Below, piece after piece: positions 21,169 through 30,666 of a stretch of 64,000 nt of DNA. Position numbers and translations under genes: made by a program. The notes under the pieces are model-generated. The model had not been told where the DNA came from and did no database searches. It saw only the letters and a program-made list of their open reading frames with translations. How positions within the stretch are numbered: position 1 is the first letter of the stretch; every line of letters starts with the position of its first letter. Source of the DNA: Haemophilus influenzae (GTDB taxonomy: Bacteria > Pseudomonadota > Gammaproteobacteria > Enterobacterales > Pasteurellaceae); contig NZ_LS483411.1 in NCBI RefSeq assembly GCF_900475755.1, forward strand, positions 62,001-126,000, read 5' to 3'.

Positions 21169-23547
21169 ATGAAAAAACTTCTAATCGCAAGTTTATTATT
21201 CGGTACGACAACGACTGTGTTTGCCGCACCTTTCGTGGCAAAAGATATTCGTGTAGATGGTGTTCAAGGTGATTTAGAACAACAAATCCGAGCAACACTA
21301 CCAGTTCGTGCAGGTCAGCGTGTTACAGATAATGATGTAACAAATATTGTTCACTCTCTATTCGTAAGTGGTCGATTTGATAATGTCAAAGCACGTCAAG
21401 AAGGCGATGTGCTTGTTATTAGCGTTGTCGCCAAACCGATTATCGCAGATGTGAAAATTAAAGGTAACTCCGTTATACCTACAGATGCACTTAAACAAAA
21501 CCTAGATGCTAACGGCTTTAGAGTTGGCGACATTTTAATTCGAGAAAAATTAAATGAATTTGCTAAAAGCGTAAAAGAACACTATGTAAGCGTAGGTCGT
21601 TATAACGCAACAGTTGAACCTATTGTAAATACGCTACCAAATAATCGCGCTGAAATTTTAATTCAAATCAATGAAGATGATAAAGCAAAATTGGCATCAT
21701 TAACTTTCAAGGGGAACGAATCTGTTAGTAGCAGTACATTACAAGAACAAATGGAATTACAACCTGATTCTTGGTGGAAGTTATGGGGAAATAAATTTGA
21801 AGGTGCGCAATTCGAGAAAGATTTGCAGGCAATTCGTGATTATTATTTAAATAATGGCTATGCCAAAGCACAAATCACTAAAACGGATGTTCAGCTAAAT
21901 AATGAAAAAACAAAAGTTAATGTGACCATTGATGTAAATGAAGGTTTACAGTATGACCTTCGTAGCGCACGCATTGTAGGTAATGTGGGCGGTATGTCTG
22001 CCGAGCTTGAACCTTTACTTTCAGCATTACATTTAAATGATACTTTCCGCCGTAGTGATATTGCAGATGTAGAAAATGCAATTAAAGCAAAACTTGGGGA
22101 ACGAGGTTACGGTAACACAACAGTAAATTCTGTACCTGATTTTGACGATGCAAATAAAACATTAGCGATAACCTTTGTTGTTGATGCTGGACGACGTTTA
22201 ACTGTTCGCCAACTTCGCTTTGAAGGAAATACTGTTTCAGCAGATAGTACTTTACGTCAAGAAATGCGCCAACAAGAAGGAACTTGGTATAATTCACAAT
22301 TAGTTGAGTTAGGAAAAATTCGCTTAGATCGTACAGGTTTCTTCGAAACAGTTGAAAACCGAATTGATCCTATCAATGGTAGCAATGATGAAGTGGATGT
22401 CGTATATAAAGTCAAAGAACGTAACACGGGTAGTATCAACTTTGGTATTGGTTACGGTACAGAGAGTGGTATTAGTTATCAAGCAAGTATTAAACAAGAT
22501 AATTTCTTGGGAACAGGGGCGGCAGTAAGTATAGCTGGTACGAAAAATGATTATGGTACTAGTGTCAATTTGGGTTATACCGAACCCTATTTTACTAAAG
22601 ATGGTGTAAGTCTTGGTGGAAATGTTTTCTTTGAAAACTACGATAACTCTAAAAGTGATACATCCTCTAACTATAAGCGTACGACTTATGGAAGTAATGT
22701 TACTTTAGGTTTCCCTGTAAATGAAAATAACTCCTATTATGTAGGATTAGGCCATACCTATAATAAAATTAGTAACTTTGCTCTAGAATATAACCGTAAT
22801 TTATATATTCAATCAATGAAGTTTAAAGGTAATGGCATTAAAACAAATGACTTTGATTTTTCTTTTGGTTGGAACTATAACAACCTTAATAGAGGCTATT
22901 TCCCAACCAAAGGGGTAAAAGCAAGTCTTGGTGGACGAGTTACTATTCCAGGATCAGACAATAAATATTATAAATTAAGTGCAGATGTACAGGGTTTCTA
23001 CCCATTAGACAGAGATCACCTCTGGGTTGTATCTGCAAAAGCATCTGCAGGATATGCAAATGGTTTCGGAAACAAGCGTTTACCATTCTATCAAACTTAT
23101 ACAGCGGGTGGCATCGGCTCATTACGTGGTTTTGCTTATGGTAGTATTGGGCCTAATGCAATTTACCAAGATGAAAAGGGTGAATTTAAAAAAGACCACC
23201 CAGATGTGATTGGCGGTAATGCAATAGCTACAGCTAGTGCAGAGTTAATTGTGCCAACTCCATTTGTGAGTGATAAAAGCCAAAATACAGTCCGAACTTC
23301 CCTATTTGTTGATGCGGCAAGCGTATGGAATACAAAATGGAAATCAGATAAAACTGGATTAGATAGCAATGTATTAGCAAGATTGCCTGATTATGGCAAA
23401 TCAAGCCGTATTCGCGCCTCTACAGGTGTCGGATTCCAATGGCAATCTCCTATTGGACCATTGGTATTTTCTTATGCTAAACCAATTAAAAAATATGAAA
23501 ATGATGATGTCGAACAGTTCCAATTTAGTATTGGGGGTTCTTTCTAA
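21169..23547 (+). CDS. bamA: Outer membrane protein assembly factor BamA (D15)
   Basis: 792-residue precursor. Signal peptide [20 protein letters not shown] is followed by five POTRA domains (~22-420) and a 16-strand barrel carrying the lid-lock motif [12 protein letters not shown]. The final residue is Phe (FSIGGSF), as required for outer membrane proteins. The ATG at 21169 is chosen because TATAGGATACA lies in front and the signal peptide starts there; the longer frame would begin inside rseP. BamA is the core insertase of the Bam complex; in Haemophilus it is the protective surface antigen D15. Confidence 0.97.
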   Translation: MKKLLIASLLFGTTTTVFAAPFVAKDIRVDGVQGDLEQQIRATLPVRAGQRVTDNDVTNIVHSLFVSGRFDNVKARQEGDVLVISVVAKPIIADVKIKGNSVIPTDALKQNLDANGFRVGDILIREKLNEFAKSVKEHYVSVGRYNATVEPIVNTLPNNRAEILIQINEDDKAKLASLTFKGNESVSSSTLQEQMELQPDSWWKLWGNKFEGAQFEKDLQAIRDYYLNNGYAKAQITKTDVQLNNEKTKVNVTIDVNEGLQYDLRSARIVGNVGGMSAELEPLLSALHLNDTFRRSDIADVENAIKAKLGERGYGNTTVNSVPDFDDANKTLAITFVVDAGRRLTVRQLRFEGNTVSADSTLRQEMRQQEGTWYNSQLVELGKIRLDRTGFFETVENRIDPINGSNDEVDVVYKVKERNTGSINFGIGYGTESGISYQASIKQDNFLGTGAAVSIAGTKNDYGTSVNLGYTEPYFTKDGVSLGGNVFFENYDNSKSDTSSNYKRTTYGSNVTLGFPVNENNSYYVGLGHTYNKISNFALEYNRNLYIQSMKFKGNGIKTNDFDFSFGWNYNNLNRGYFPTKGVKASLGGRVTIPGSDNKYYKLSADVQGFYPLDRDHLWVVSAKASAGYANGFGNKRLPFYQTYTAGGIGSLRGFAYGSIGPNAIYQDEKGEFKKDHPDVIGGNAIATASAELIVPTPFVSDKSQNTVRTSLFVDAASVWNTKWKSDKTGLDSNVLARLPDYGKSSRIRASTGVGFQWQSPIGPLVFSYAKPIKKYENDDVEQFQFSIGGSF

Positions 23548-23587
23548 TAAATTGAACTTTTTTCGTCATCAGAACTCAAAAACAACG

Positions 23588-23616
23588 TTCTCTGCCTAAT
23601 TTAATTGGGCAGAGAA
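23588..23616 (+). repeat. Hairpin between bamA and skp
   Basis: TTCTCTGCC (23588-23596) and GGCAGAGAA (23608-23616) form a perfect 9-bp stem with an 11-base loop. There is no T-run on either side, so it is not a standard terminator; a stabilising or processing hairpin within the operon mRNA is more likely. Confidence 0.6.
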
Positions 23617-23657
23617 AATATTAAACAAACCTCTATTTAATTAAGGATCTTTATCAA

Positions 23658-24251
23658 ATGAAAAACATCGCAAAAGTAACCGCACTTGCTTTAGGTATTG
23701 CACTTGCTTCAGGCTATGCTGCAGCTGAAGAGAAAATTGCTTTTATTAATGCAGGTTATATTTTTCAACATCACCCAGATCGCCAAGCGGTAGCAGATAA
23801 ACTTGATGCTGAATTTAAACCTGTAGCTGAGAAATTAGCAGCGAGTAAAAAAGAAGTTGATGATAAAATTGCAGCTGCTCGTAAAAAAGTAGAAGCAAAA
23901 GTTGCGGCTTTAGAAAAAGATGCACCTCGCTTACGTCAAGCTGATATTCAAAAACGCCAAGAGGAAATTAATAAATTAGGCGCGACTGAAGATGCTGGAT
24001 TACAAAAATTAATGCAAGAACAAGATAAAAAAGTTCAAGAATTCCAAGCTCAAAATGAAAAACGTCAAGCTGAAGAACGTGGTAAATTATTAGATAGCAT
24101 TCAAACTGCGACAAATAATTTAGCAAAAGCAAAAGGTTATACTTATGTGCTTGATGCAAATTCAGTTGTATTTGCGGTAGAGGGTAAAGACATTACTGAA
24201 GAAGTATTAAAATCTATCCCTGCTTCTGAAAAAGCACAAGAGAAAAAATAA
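23658..24251 (+). CDS. skp: Periplasmic chaperone Skp (OmpH)
   Basis: 197 residues. Signal peptide ends at GYAAAEE (~residue 23). The mature protein begins KIAFINAGYIF and contains a long charged coiled-coil region (~45-145, rich in Lys/Glu/Ala/Gln), the tentacle helices of the Skp trimer, then the small beta segment KGYTYVLDANSVVF. It carries unfolded outer membrane proteins to BamA, the preceding gene product. The uptake sequence ACCGCACTT in its signal region reads T-A-L. Confidence 0.93.
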   Translation: MKNIAKVTALALGIALASGYAAAEEKIAFINAGYIFQHHPDRQAVADKLDAEFKPVAEKLAASKKEVDDKIAAARKKVEAKVAALEKDAPRLRQADIQKRQEEINKLGATEDAGLQKLMQEQDKKVQEFQAQNEKRQAEERGKLLDSIQTATNNLAKAKGYTYVLDANSVVFAVEGKDITEEVLKSIPASEKAQEKK

Positions 24252-24263
24252 TAGGTTCTCATA

Positions 24264-25289
24264 ATGCAAAAATCCTATTCTTTACAAGAATTGGCAACTC
24301 AAATCGGCGCTACCGTTCGCGGTAACGCCGATGTTGTTGTTGAGAATATCGCGCCACTCGATAAAGCCCAATCAAATCAACTTACTTTTATTTCTAACGC
24401 AAAATTCCGTGCATTATTGAAAGATTCTAAAGCAGGGATTTTGGTTGTATCTCAAGAGGATATTGAACACTGTTCTCCAGAAAGCAATTTACTTATTGTT
24501 AAAGATCCTTATGTAGCTTACGCAATTTTAGCTCAATATATGGATAGCACGCCAAAAGCAGCACAAGGAATTGCACAAAGTGCGGTCATTTTTGATGGCG
24601 TTTTATTAGGCGAAAATGTATCTATTGGTGCGAACGCAGTGATTGAAGAAGGTGTAGTTCTAGGCGATAACGTAATCATCGGGGCAAATTGTTTTGTTGG
24701 TAAAAATACCAAAATTGGTTCAGGCACCCAGCTCTGGGCTAATGTCACTGTTTACCATAACGTTGAGATTGGCGTAAATTGCTTAATCCAATCAGGAACA
24801 GTTATCGGTAGTGATGGTTTTGGTTATGCAAATGATCGTGGTCGTTGGATTAAAATCCCACAAGTAGGGCAAGTAATAATTGGTAATAACGTTGAGATTG
24901 GTGCGAATACTTGTATTGATAGAGGCGCATTAGATGCCACGATTATTGAAGATAACGTGATTATCGATAACCTTTGTCAAATTGCGCATAATGTTCATAT
25001 CGGCACTGGTACAGCGGTTGCGGGTGGCGTTATTATGGCAGGTAGCTTAACTGTTGGTCGCTATTGCTTAATTGGTGGTGCAAGTGTGATTAATGGTCAT
25101 ATGGAAATTTGTGATAAAGTAACCATTACTGGAATGGGGATGGTAATGCGTCCAATCACAGAACCTGGCGTATATTCCTCTGGTATCCCATTACAAACGA
25201 ATAAAGAGTGGCGTAAAACGGCAGCTCTAACATTAGGCATTGATGGCATACACAAACGCCTAAAAGCATTAGAAAAGAAAATTTCTTAA
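24264..25289 (+). CDS. lpxD: UDP-3-O-(3-hydroxymyristoyl)glucosamine N-acyltransferase
   Basis: 341 residues, normal length. An N-terminal uridine-binding domain (~1-100) is followed by a left-handed beta helix of hexapeptide repeats (~100-310; for example [20 protein letters not shown]). The catalytic histidine region is QIAHNVHIG, and a C-terminal helix ([10 protein letters not shown]) closes the protein. It adds the N-linked acyl chain in lipid A synthesis. Unlike E. coli, fabZ-lpxA-lpxB do not follow; a hairpin and the convergent rpsB-tsf operon do. Confidence 0.96.
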   Translation: MQKSYSLQELATQIGATVRGNADVVVENIAPLDKAQSNQLTFISNAKFRALLKDSKAGILVVSQEDIEHCSPESNLLIVKDPYVAYAILAQYMDSTPKAAQGIAQSAVIFDGVLLGENVSIGANAVIEEGVVLGDNVIIGANCFVGKNTKIGSGTQLWANVTVYHNVEIGVNCLIQSGTVIGSDGFGYANDRGRWIKIPQVGQVIIGNNVEIGANTCIDRGALDATIIEDNVIIDNLCQIAHNVHIGTGTAVAGGVIMAGSLTVGRYCLIGGASVINGHMEICDKVTITGMGMVMRPITEPGVYSSGIPLQTNKEWRKTAALTLGIDGIHKRLKALEKKIS

Positions 25290-25306
25290 TTGATACCCCA
25301 TCATTT

Positions 25307-25353
25307 AATCTGCATTTTAAAAGTTTAATAACTGATTAAGATGCAGATTTTAT
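25307..25353 (+). terminator. Probable terminator after lpxD
   Basis: AATCTGCAT (25307-25315) and ATGCAGATT (25341-25349) form a 9-bp stem with a 25-base loop, then TTTAT. The long loop lowers confidence; the position 17 bases after the lpxD stop supports it. Confidence 0.5.
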
Positions 25354-25390
25354 GTGTATAAAATTTACTTAACAAAAATAAGCTGAAATT

Positions 25391-25430
25391 CTTTTAAAAA
25401 TAAATAAGCCCAACTTTAAGTTGGGCTTAT
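25391..25430 (-). terminator. tsf terminator (rpsB-tsf operon end)
   Basis: ATAAGCCCAAC (25404-25414) and GTTGGGCTTAT (25420-25430) are perfect complements around a 5-base loop. On the minus strand the stem is followed by a T-rich stretch (TTATTTTTAAAAG). It lies 27 bases after the tsf stop and may also stop lpxD-side transcripts. Confidence 0.88.
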
Positions 25431-25457
25431 AAGCATATATTCCTTATCTTTAAAGAA

Positions 25458-26309
25458 TTATGCATTACCGCCAGTGATTTTCGCTACTTCAGCAGCAAAA
25501 TCTTCTTCTTTTTTCTCGATACCTTCGCCTACTTCTAAACGAATGAAGTTAGAAACAGAAGTATTTACCGATTTTAAGAAATCCCCTACAGATACAGAAG
25601 GATCCATTACAAATGCTTGACCTGTTAATGAAACTTCACCAGTGAATTTCTTCATACGACCTTCAACCATTTTCTCTGCGATTTCTTTTGGTTTACCAGA
25701 GTTGATTGCGATGTCGATTTGGATTTGGCGTTCGTGTTCAACCACTTCAGCAGATACATCTTCTGGATTTACGAATTCTGGTTTAGACGCTGCAACGTGC
25801 ATTGCCACTTTTTTAAGTTCATCTGCAGAACCTTCGCCCGCAACTAATACGCCAATTTTCGCGCCGTGTAAGTATTGAGCAATTACTTGACCATCTAAGT
25901 AAGCAACACGACGGATGTTCATATTCTCACCGATTTTAGCCACTAATGCCGCACGTTTTTCTTCAAATTGCGCTTGTAATGCTTCGATAGTCGTACCTTT
26001 GTTTGCTGCTGCGAAATCAGTTACTTCATTTGCTAAACCTAAGAAACCTGCATCTTTTGCTACGAAGTCAGTTTCACAGTTCATTTCAACTAATACACCG
26101 AAACCATTTTCTACACGAGCAAGGATAACACCTTCAGCGGCAACACGGCCTGCTTTTTTAGCTGCTTTAGCTTGACCAGATTTACGCATATTGTCGATTG
26201 CTAACTCAATATCACCGTTTGCTTCAACTAATGCTTTTTTACATTCCATCATACCTGCGCCAGTACGGTCACGAAGTTCTTTTACTAATGATGCTGTGAT
26301 TTCAGCCAT
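25458..26309 (-). CDS. tsf: Translation elongation factor Ts
   Basis: 283 residues. N-terminal UBA-like domain [21 protein letters not shown] is followed by the conserved core [16 protein letters not shown], where the TDFV motif contacts EF-Tu, and the dimerisation and coiled-coil regions. It exchanges GDP for GTP on EF-Tu. Second gene after rpsB; the 133-base gap between them contains a strong hairpin with T-run that should lower tsf transcription relative to rpsB. Confidence 0.97.
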
Positions 26310-26360
26310 TTTTAAAATCCTCTGTCGAAAATGCGGTTTATTTTGACCGCACTTTTAGAT

Positions 26361-26391
26361 AAAAATATAGGGGCTAAATTTTAGCCCCTAT
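26361..26391 (-). terminator. Intercistronic attenuator between rpsB and tsf
   Basis: ATAGGGGCTAAA (26367-26378) and TTTAGCCCCTAT (26380-26391) are complementary; read on the minus strand the stem is followed by ATTTTTATC. Because tsf follows directly and no separate promoter is obvious, this is best read as a partial terminator setting the S2:EF-Ts ratio. Confidence 0.75.
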
Positions 26392-26442
26392 GCCAATTAA
26401 TCGTTTGATTATTAAGGGCCTCGCCTTATTGCAAAACTTAAA

Positions 26443-27165
26443 TTATTCTGCGTCAGCTGCTAATTCTTCAGCAACTTGAGCTTCGTTACCACGACCTTCT
26501 TTAACCGCTGCTGCAGCTGCAGAAACGTAAAGTTGGATAGCACGAGTCGCATCATCGTTACCTGGGATAACGAAATCTACGCCAGCTGGCGTTGAGTTAG
26601 TATCAACGATAGCAAATACAGGAATACCTAGGTTGTTTGCTTCTTTAACTGCGATATGTTCGTGGTCCGCACCGATAACGAATAACGCATCTGGTAAGCC
26701 GCCCATATCTTTGATACCGCCAAGGCTTAATTCAAGTTTTTCCATCTCACGGCTACGCATTAACGCTTCTTTTTTGGTTAATTTTTCAAAAGTACCGTCT
26801 TGAGATTGAGTTTCTAAATCTTTTAAACGTTTAATTGATTGACGAACGGTTTTCCAGTTAGTCAACATACCACCTAACCAACGGTGGTTTACGTAATATT
26901 GCTGACAATCTAATGCTGCTGCTTGAACCGCTTCAGACGCTGCACGTTTTGTACCAACGAATAATACTTTACCGTTGTTGCTAGCAATGCGAGTTAATTC
27001 CGCTAAAGCTTCGTTGAATAAAGGTAAAGTTTTTTCAAGATTGATGATGTGAACACCGTTACGAGCACCAAAAATGAAAGGTTTCATTTGTGGGTTCCAG
27101 TAACGAGTTTGGTGTCCGAAGTGTACGCCTGCGTTGATCATGTCGCGCATTGAAACTTGTGCCAT
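26443..27165 (-). CDS. rpsB: Ribosomal protein S2
   Basis: 240 residues. The start at 27165 gives [25 protein letters not shown], the canonical S2 N-terminus, with AAAAGGAAAA as ribosome site. A longer in-frame start 33 bases upstream would put the leader RNA inside the protein and is rejected. Landmarks are [39 protein letters not shown] and [20 protein letters not shown]. It is part of the 30S subunit head-body hinge and, in enterobacteria, represses its own operon through the leader. Confidence 0.97.
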   Translation of the reverse strand: MAQVSMRDMINAGVHFGHQTRYWNPQMKPFIFGARNGVHIINLEKTLPLFNEALAELTRIASNNGKVLFVGTKRAASEAVQAAALDCQQYYVNHRWLGGMLTNWKTVRQSIKRLKDLETQSQDGTFEKLTKKEALMRSREMEKLELSLGGIKDMGGLPDALFVIGADHEHIAVKEANNLGIPVFAIVDTNSTPAGVDFVIPGNDDATRAIQLYVSAAAAAVKEGRGNEAQVAEELAADAE

Positions 27166-27308
27166 AATATTTTCCTTTTGTTGGGGTTGAGCCTCCACAT
27201 ATCAGCTAATCGACCGTTTGGCACCCCGATTAAGCCTTGTTGATATGTGTGTGTTGTTAGTAATTAAAAAGCTGCTTTTGAAAGGCAAAAACAGCGGGGC
27301 GATTTATA
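27166..27308 (-). promoter_or_regulatory. rpsB leader RNA with S2-type regulatory fold and promoter
   Basis: A -10 hexamer TATAAA (27308-27303, minus) is followed by the G+C-rich stretch TCGCCCCGC, typical of stringently controlled ribosomal promoters. The leader then contains ACACATATCA (27252-27243) and TGATATGTGG (27202-27193), whose core GATATGTG-type sequences pair to enclose a segment with GGGGTGCC and GGTCGATTAGC. This matches the conserved gammaproteobacterial rpsB 5' leader through which S2 represses rpsB-tsf (known for E. coli). No good -35 was found. Confidence 0.75.
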
Positions 27309-27342
27309 CCATAAAGTGCGGTTAAAAACCAGTTTATTTTGT

Positions 27343-28107
27343 TTATTTCTCTACTTTTCTTGCTTTGATAAATAACAACGGTGGGCGGTGTGATAAATCT
27401 TTAAATTCATTATGCCATTGCGGTTGATCGGCAAGCATAGGTTCTTCCATTTGCTCGATTTGAAACCCTGCATGAATTAAATTATTGATAATTGTCGCTG
27501 TTGTTCGATGATAGGTTTGAAAAGGTTGTTTGAACCAATTTCTATTACGTTCGCCCTCTTCTCGATAATGATTTAAACGATAAGCAACTTGCTGTTTTTT
27601 GTCATTTTTTTCCCAACGTTCCCCTTCTTTGTGGCAAGTTGTAATCGGATGCTCTTGGGAAAAAACTAATGTGCCATTCGGCTTAAGTTTGTTGGCAATG
27701 GAAGCTAATAAAGCAGGAAAATCTTCAATATAATGAAAAGCAAAAGAGCTAGTAATCACATCAAAATGACTTTCTGGTAACTTAGCTAATTTTTCCATTG
27801 GTAAGTGATATAAGGAAAAACGTCCTGAAAATTGACCGCACTTTTGTAGATCTTTTTCAGCTTGTTCGAGCATTTTTTCGGAAAGATCGGTTCCAATTAC
27901 TTTAGCCGCCCCTCGTTCTAAATAAAGTTGTAAATGCCCTCCAGTGCCACAGCCTAAATCGAGTAATTTTTTCCCCTTTAAATCAGGCAACAGTGAGAGC
28001 ATGGTGGGCTTTTCGATAATTTCATTGAGGCTAATTGGATTTGAACGGAGTTTCTGATAAAGCTCAAAGAAATTATCTTTATCATAAACACTAATTTTAT
28101 TATTCAT
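27343..28107 (-). CDS. Class I SAM-dependent methyltransferase
   Basis: 254 residues. Motif I is LLDLGCGTGGHLQLYLE (~51-67), followed by KVIGTDLSEKMLEQA (motif II) and FDVITSSFAFHYIEDFPALL (motif IV region), so it is a Rossmann-fold methyltransferase of the UbiE/Bmt type. The C-terminal part contains FSQEHPITTCH and RTTATIINNLIHAGF, seen in small-molecule methyltransferases. The substrate cannot be deduced. It stands between kefC and rpsB on the same strand, with 30-40 bases between its stop and the rpsB promoter. Confidence 0.82.
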   Translation of the reverse strand: MNNKISVYDKDNFFELYQKLRSNPISLNEIIEKPTMLSLLPDLKGKKLLDLGCGTGGHLQLYLERGAAKVIGTDLSEKMLEQAEKDLQKCGQFSGRFSLYHLPMEKLAKLPESHFDVITSSFAFHYIEDFPALLASIANKLKPNGTLVFSQEHPITTCHKEGERWEKNDKKQQVAYRLNHYREEGERNRNWFKQPFQTYHRTTATIINNLIHAGFQIEQMEEPMLADQPQWHNEFKDLSHRPPLLFIKARKVEK

Positions 28108-28226
28108 TTATTGCCTTAAAATAAAAATTTATGTAATTTAAAATACTCAAAAATAAATATTTAAAAGAGAAGTTAAAATTTAATATTTTTAGATAAAACA
28201 AATATCACTAAAGATAAAAAATAATT

Positions 28227-30083
28227 TTATGAATGATCATTTAATATTTCTTCTTCAATTTTCTCACTTAGAATTTCTTCTGTTTCTTTATTTAATGCTT
28301 TTGTATCAAGATGCGGTTTAATAAATGGTCTTGGTGTCCAATATTTTTTTACTATTTCATTCGAAAAACCGTGTAAAACTTCTTCATTTAACCGTTCTTG
28401 ATCTAATGTTCGTACTTCCTTAATAATTTCTTCCGCTTCAATTTTATCAATACCTAATTTCATCAATGTTGCTCGACTAAGTGTAATTGCTGATTCAAAA
28501 GTTTCACGCACAATAAAATCTACATCCTGCTTAATCAAACTAACTGTTGTTTTTCTGTCATAAGTTCGGGTTAAAATCGGTAAATTTGGATAAGCCTCTT
28601 TCATTTGACTGACAATATGTTCAATTCTTTGTGTATCGTTAATACCTAATACGACACATTTCGCCTTTTCAATTCCTGCGGCTCGTAAAACATCTAATCG
28701 AATGCCATCGCCATAATAAACTTTAAAACCAAACTTTGCAGCAGCACGGATATTTTCGATATTGCGATCAATTACTGAAACGCTAATTCCACGAATTAAT
28801 AATGTTTGGCAGACAATTTGACTAAAACGTCCAAAACCAATAACTAAAACGTTATCTTCCAAATCCACGATGGTGTCTAGATCATTTTCATCAAGTTGAT
28901 CAAGATGTTTAGGCTCTGTACGCTGTATAAGTTTGCGAGCAATTTGAGCGATAATAGGCGAAAAAAGCATCGAAATAATCACTGCAGCAGTGAATGTCGC
29001 TTGTTCTTCATTACTGATTACTTCCGCGGTCGCTGCGGCTGAAAAAAGCACAAAGGCAAATTCGCCACCGTGTGCCATCAAAGACATTCTCCCTATGGCT
29101 TCTCGATGATCAAGACGAGTAATTCGGGCAATAATATAAACAGCACTGGCTTTTCCCAGTATATAAAGAAAAACAATTCCAAGTAGCAAGATCCAATGAT
29201 TAAACACTAAATGCAAATCTAAGGACATTCCTACGCCCATAAAAAATAATCCAAGTAATAAACCGCGAAATGGTTCTATATCCGCTTCAAGCTGATGGCG
29301 AAAAGCTGATTCAGACATCATCACACCAGCAACAAACGCACCCATTGCCATTGAAAGCCCGCCAATTTCCATTGCTAATGCGGCACCTAAAACGACCAAT
29401 AATGCGCCCGCTGTCATCATTTCACGAATACGTGCCTTAGAAATTAAACGAAATAGTGGGTTCATTAACCATTTTCCAGCCACAATTAGCCCCACAACAG
29501 CACTTAATGCTATGCCAATTGATACCCAATTAGTGTGTGGTGTAGCTTCTTTCGAATGGGGAGCAAGAAAAGCGACAGAAGCCAAAAGTGGTACAATAGC
29601 AATATCTTCAAAAATTAATGTCGAAATTACGCGTTGTCCTTTTGACGTAGAAGTAAGCCCCCTTTCTTCTAGTGATTGCATTACAATAGCAGTAGAGGAA
29701 AGCGTGAAACCCATACCAGCAATAAATGATACTTCTTTTGTTAATCCTAATAAATAAATACCCGAAAAAGTGAGTAAGCAACCACATAATCCAACTTGTA
29801 ACAAACCTCTGCCGAAAATAGCTTTACGCATTGCCCAAAGGCGTTCTGGATACATTTCAAGCCCGATAATAAAAAGAAACATTACCACACCTAATTCCGC
29901 TAAATGTACCACTGCTGTTGGATCTTGCTCTATGCCAAAGACAGATGGGCCGATTAAACAACCTGCGACTAAATAACCTAGCACGCTACCCAACCCGAGT
30001 CTTTTAAATAACGGCACAATTGTTACACTAGATGCGAGTAAAATAACGACTTTAATCAGTTCTGGATTGGCAAGTTGAGACAT
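28227..30083 (-). CDS. kefC: Glutathione-gated K+/H+ antiporter (KefB/KefC type)
   Basis: 618 residues, close to E. coli KefC (620). About twelve membrane segments (~1-385) of the CPA2 family include the GLGLSMAMGAFVAGVMMSES-like region. A cytoplasmic RCK/TrkA-N domain begins VLVIGFGRFSQIVCQTLL (~400) with DGIRLDVLRAAG. A charged C-terminus follows. The start at 30083 (MSQLANPEL) is preferred because GGGAG lies between it and an upstream in-frame ATG at 30095. It protects cells from electrophiles by acidifying the cytoplasm; no small ancillary KefF-type gene is adjacent. Confidence 0.9.
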   Translation of the reverse strand: MSQLANPELIKVVILLASSVTIVPLFKRLGLGSVLGYLVAGCLIGPSVFGIEQDPTAVVHLAELGVVMFLFIIGLEMYPERLWAMRKAIFGRGLLQVGLCGCLLTFSGIYLLGLTKEVSFIAGMGFTLSSTAIVMQSLEERGLTSTSKGQRVISTLIFEDIAIVPLLASVAFLAPHSKEATPHTNWVSIGIALSAVVGLIVAGKWLMNPLFRLISKARIREMMTAGALLVVLGAALAMEIGGLSMAMGAFVAGVMMSESAFRHQLEADIEPFRGLLLGLFFMGVGMSLDLHLVFNHWILLLGIVFLYILGKASAVYIIARITRLDHREAIGRMSLMAHGGEFAFVLFSAAATAEVISNEEQATFTAAVIISMLFSPIIAQIARKLIQRTEPKHLDQLDENDLDTIVDLEDNVLVIGFGRFSQIVCQTLLIRGISVSVIDRNIENIRAAAKFGFKVYYGDGIRLDVLRAAGIEKAKCVVLGINDTQRIEHIVSQMKEAYPNLPILTRTYDRKTTVSLIKQDVDFIVRETFESAITLSRATLMKLGIDKIEAEEIIKEVRTLDQERLNEEVLHGFSNEIVKKYWTPRPFIKPHLDTKALNKETEEILSEKIEEEILNDHS

Positions 30084-30191
30084 AATGACTCCCATAATGC
30101 AAAAAATACAAATATTTTGGCGAGTATATTAAAAAGTTATATGTGATAAATCATACTAAATCTTTTAATATAACTTTAAACCACATTTATT

Positions 30192-30602
30192 TTATATGAA
30201 ATTGTGAGTTTCATTTAGTAACCGATGAATTAATTTTGCATTCGCAGGTGGAAACTGTCCTGCATCTAGTTCGCGTTGTTCGATCCAAAAACCTTCTTGA
30301 CCTTCTCGCCCAAAAGGTTCGCCAATCCATTCATCTACCAGATAAAAGAAAAAAGAAATAATTTTTGTTGGATATTCAAATTGGAAGCGTTCATAGAGTT
30401 CAGCATTTAATGCAACAATACCAATTTCCTCTTCCAATTCACGTTTTAAAGCCTGTTCTGGGGTTTCTCCCGCATCCACTTTTCCACCGGGAAATTCTAA
30501 AGATTGCGCAAAATCTTGTCCTTCTAAACGCTGCGTTAAATAGATCTGACCAAATTCATTACGAATAATCCCCGCAGCAACTTGTATAATTTTTTTATCC
30601 AT
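30192..30602 (-). CDS. mutT: 8-oxo-dGTP diphosphatase MutT
   Basis: 136 residues with a complete Nudix box GGKVDAGETPEQALKRELEEEIGI (~39-62). It begins MDKKIIQVAAGIIRNEFGQIYLTQR, as expected for MutT, and ends near the usual length (129-135). It hydrolyses 8-oxo-dGTP to avoid A:T to C:G changes. It follows secA as in E. coli, but a strong terminator separates the two, so mutT depends on read-through or its own promoter. Confidence 0.92.
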   Translation of the reverse strand: MDKKIIQVAAGIIRNEFGQIYLTQRLEGQDFAQSLEFPGGKVDAGETPEQALKRELEEEIGIVALNAELYERFQFEYPTKIISFFFYLVDEWIGEPFGREGQEGFWIEQRELDAGQFPPANAKLIHRLLNETHNFI

Positions 30603-30625
30603 TTTTTCTATCCAATAGCACCTAT

Positions 30626-30657
30626 GAAAAAAGTGCGGTGAAAAATCACCGCACTTT
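30626..30657 (-). terminator. secA terminator made of paired uptake sequences
   Basis: AAAGTGCGGTGA (30630-30641) and TCACCGCACTTT (30646-30657) form a perfect 12-bp stem with a 4-base AAAA loop; on the minus strand TTTTTT continues the stem. It lies 9 bases after the secA stop and 23 bases before mutT. Confidence 0.9.
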
Positions 30658-30666
30658 GGCTAATCA

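Noticed and set aside
23588..23616. Terminator between bamA and skp
   Set aside because: The 9-bp stem is real but there is no T-run on either strand.
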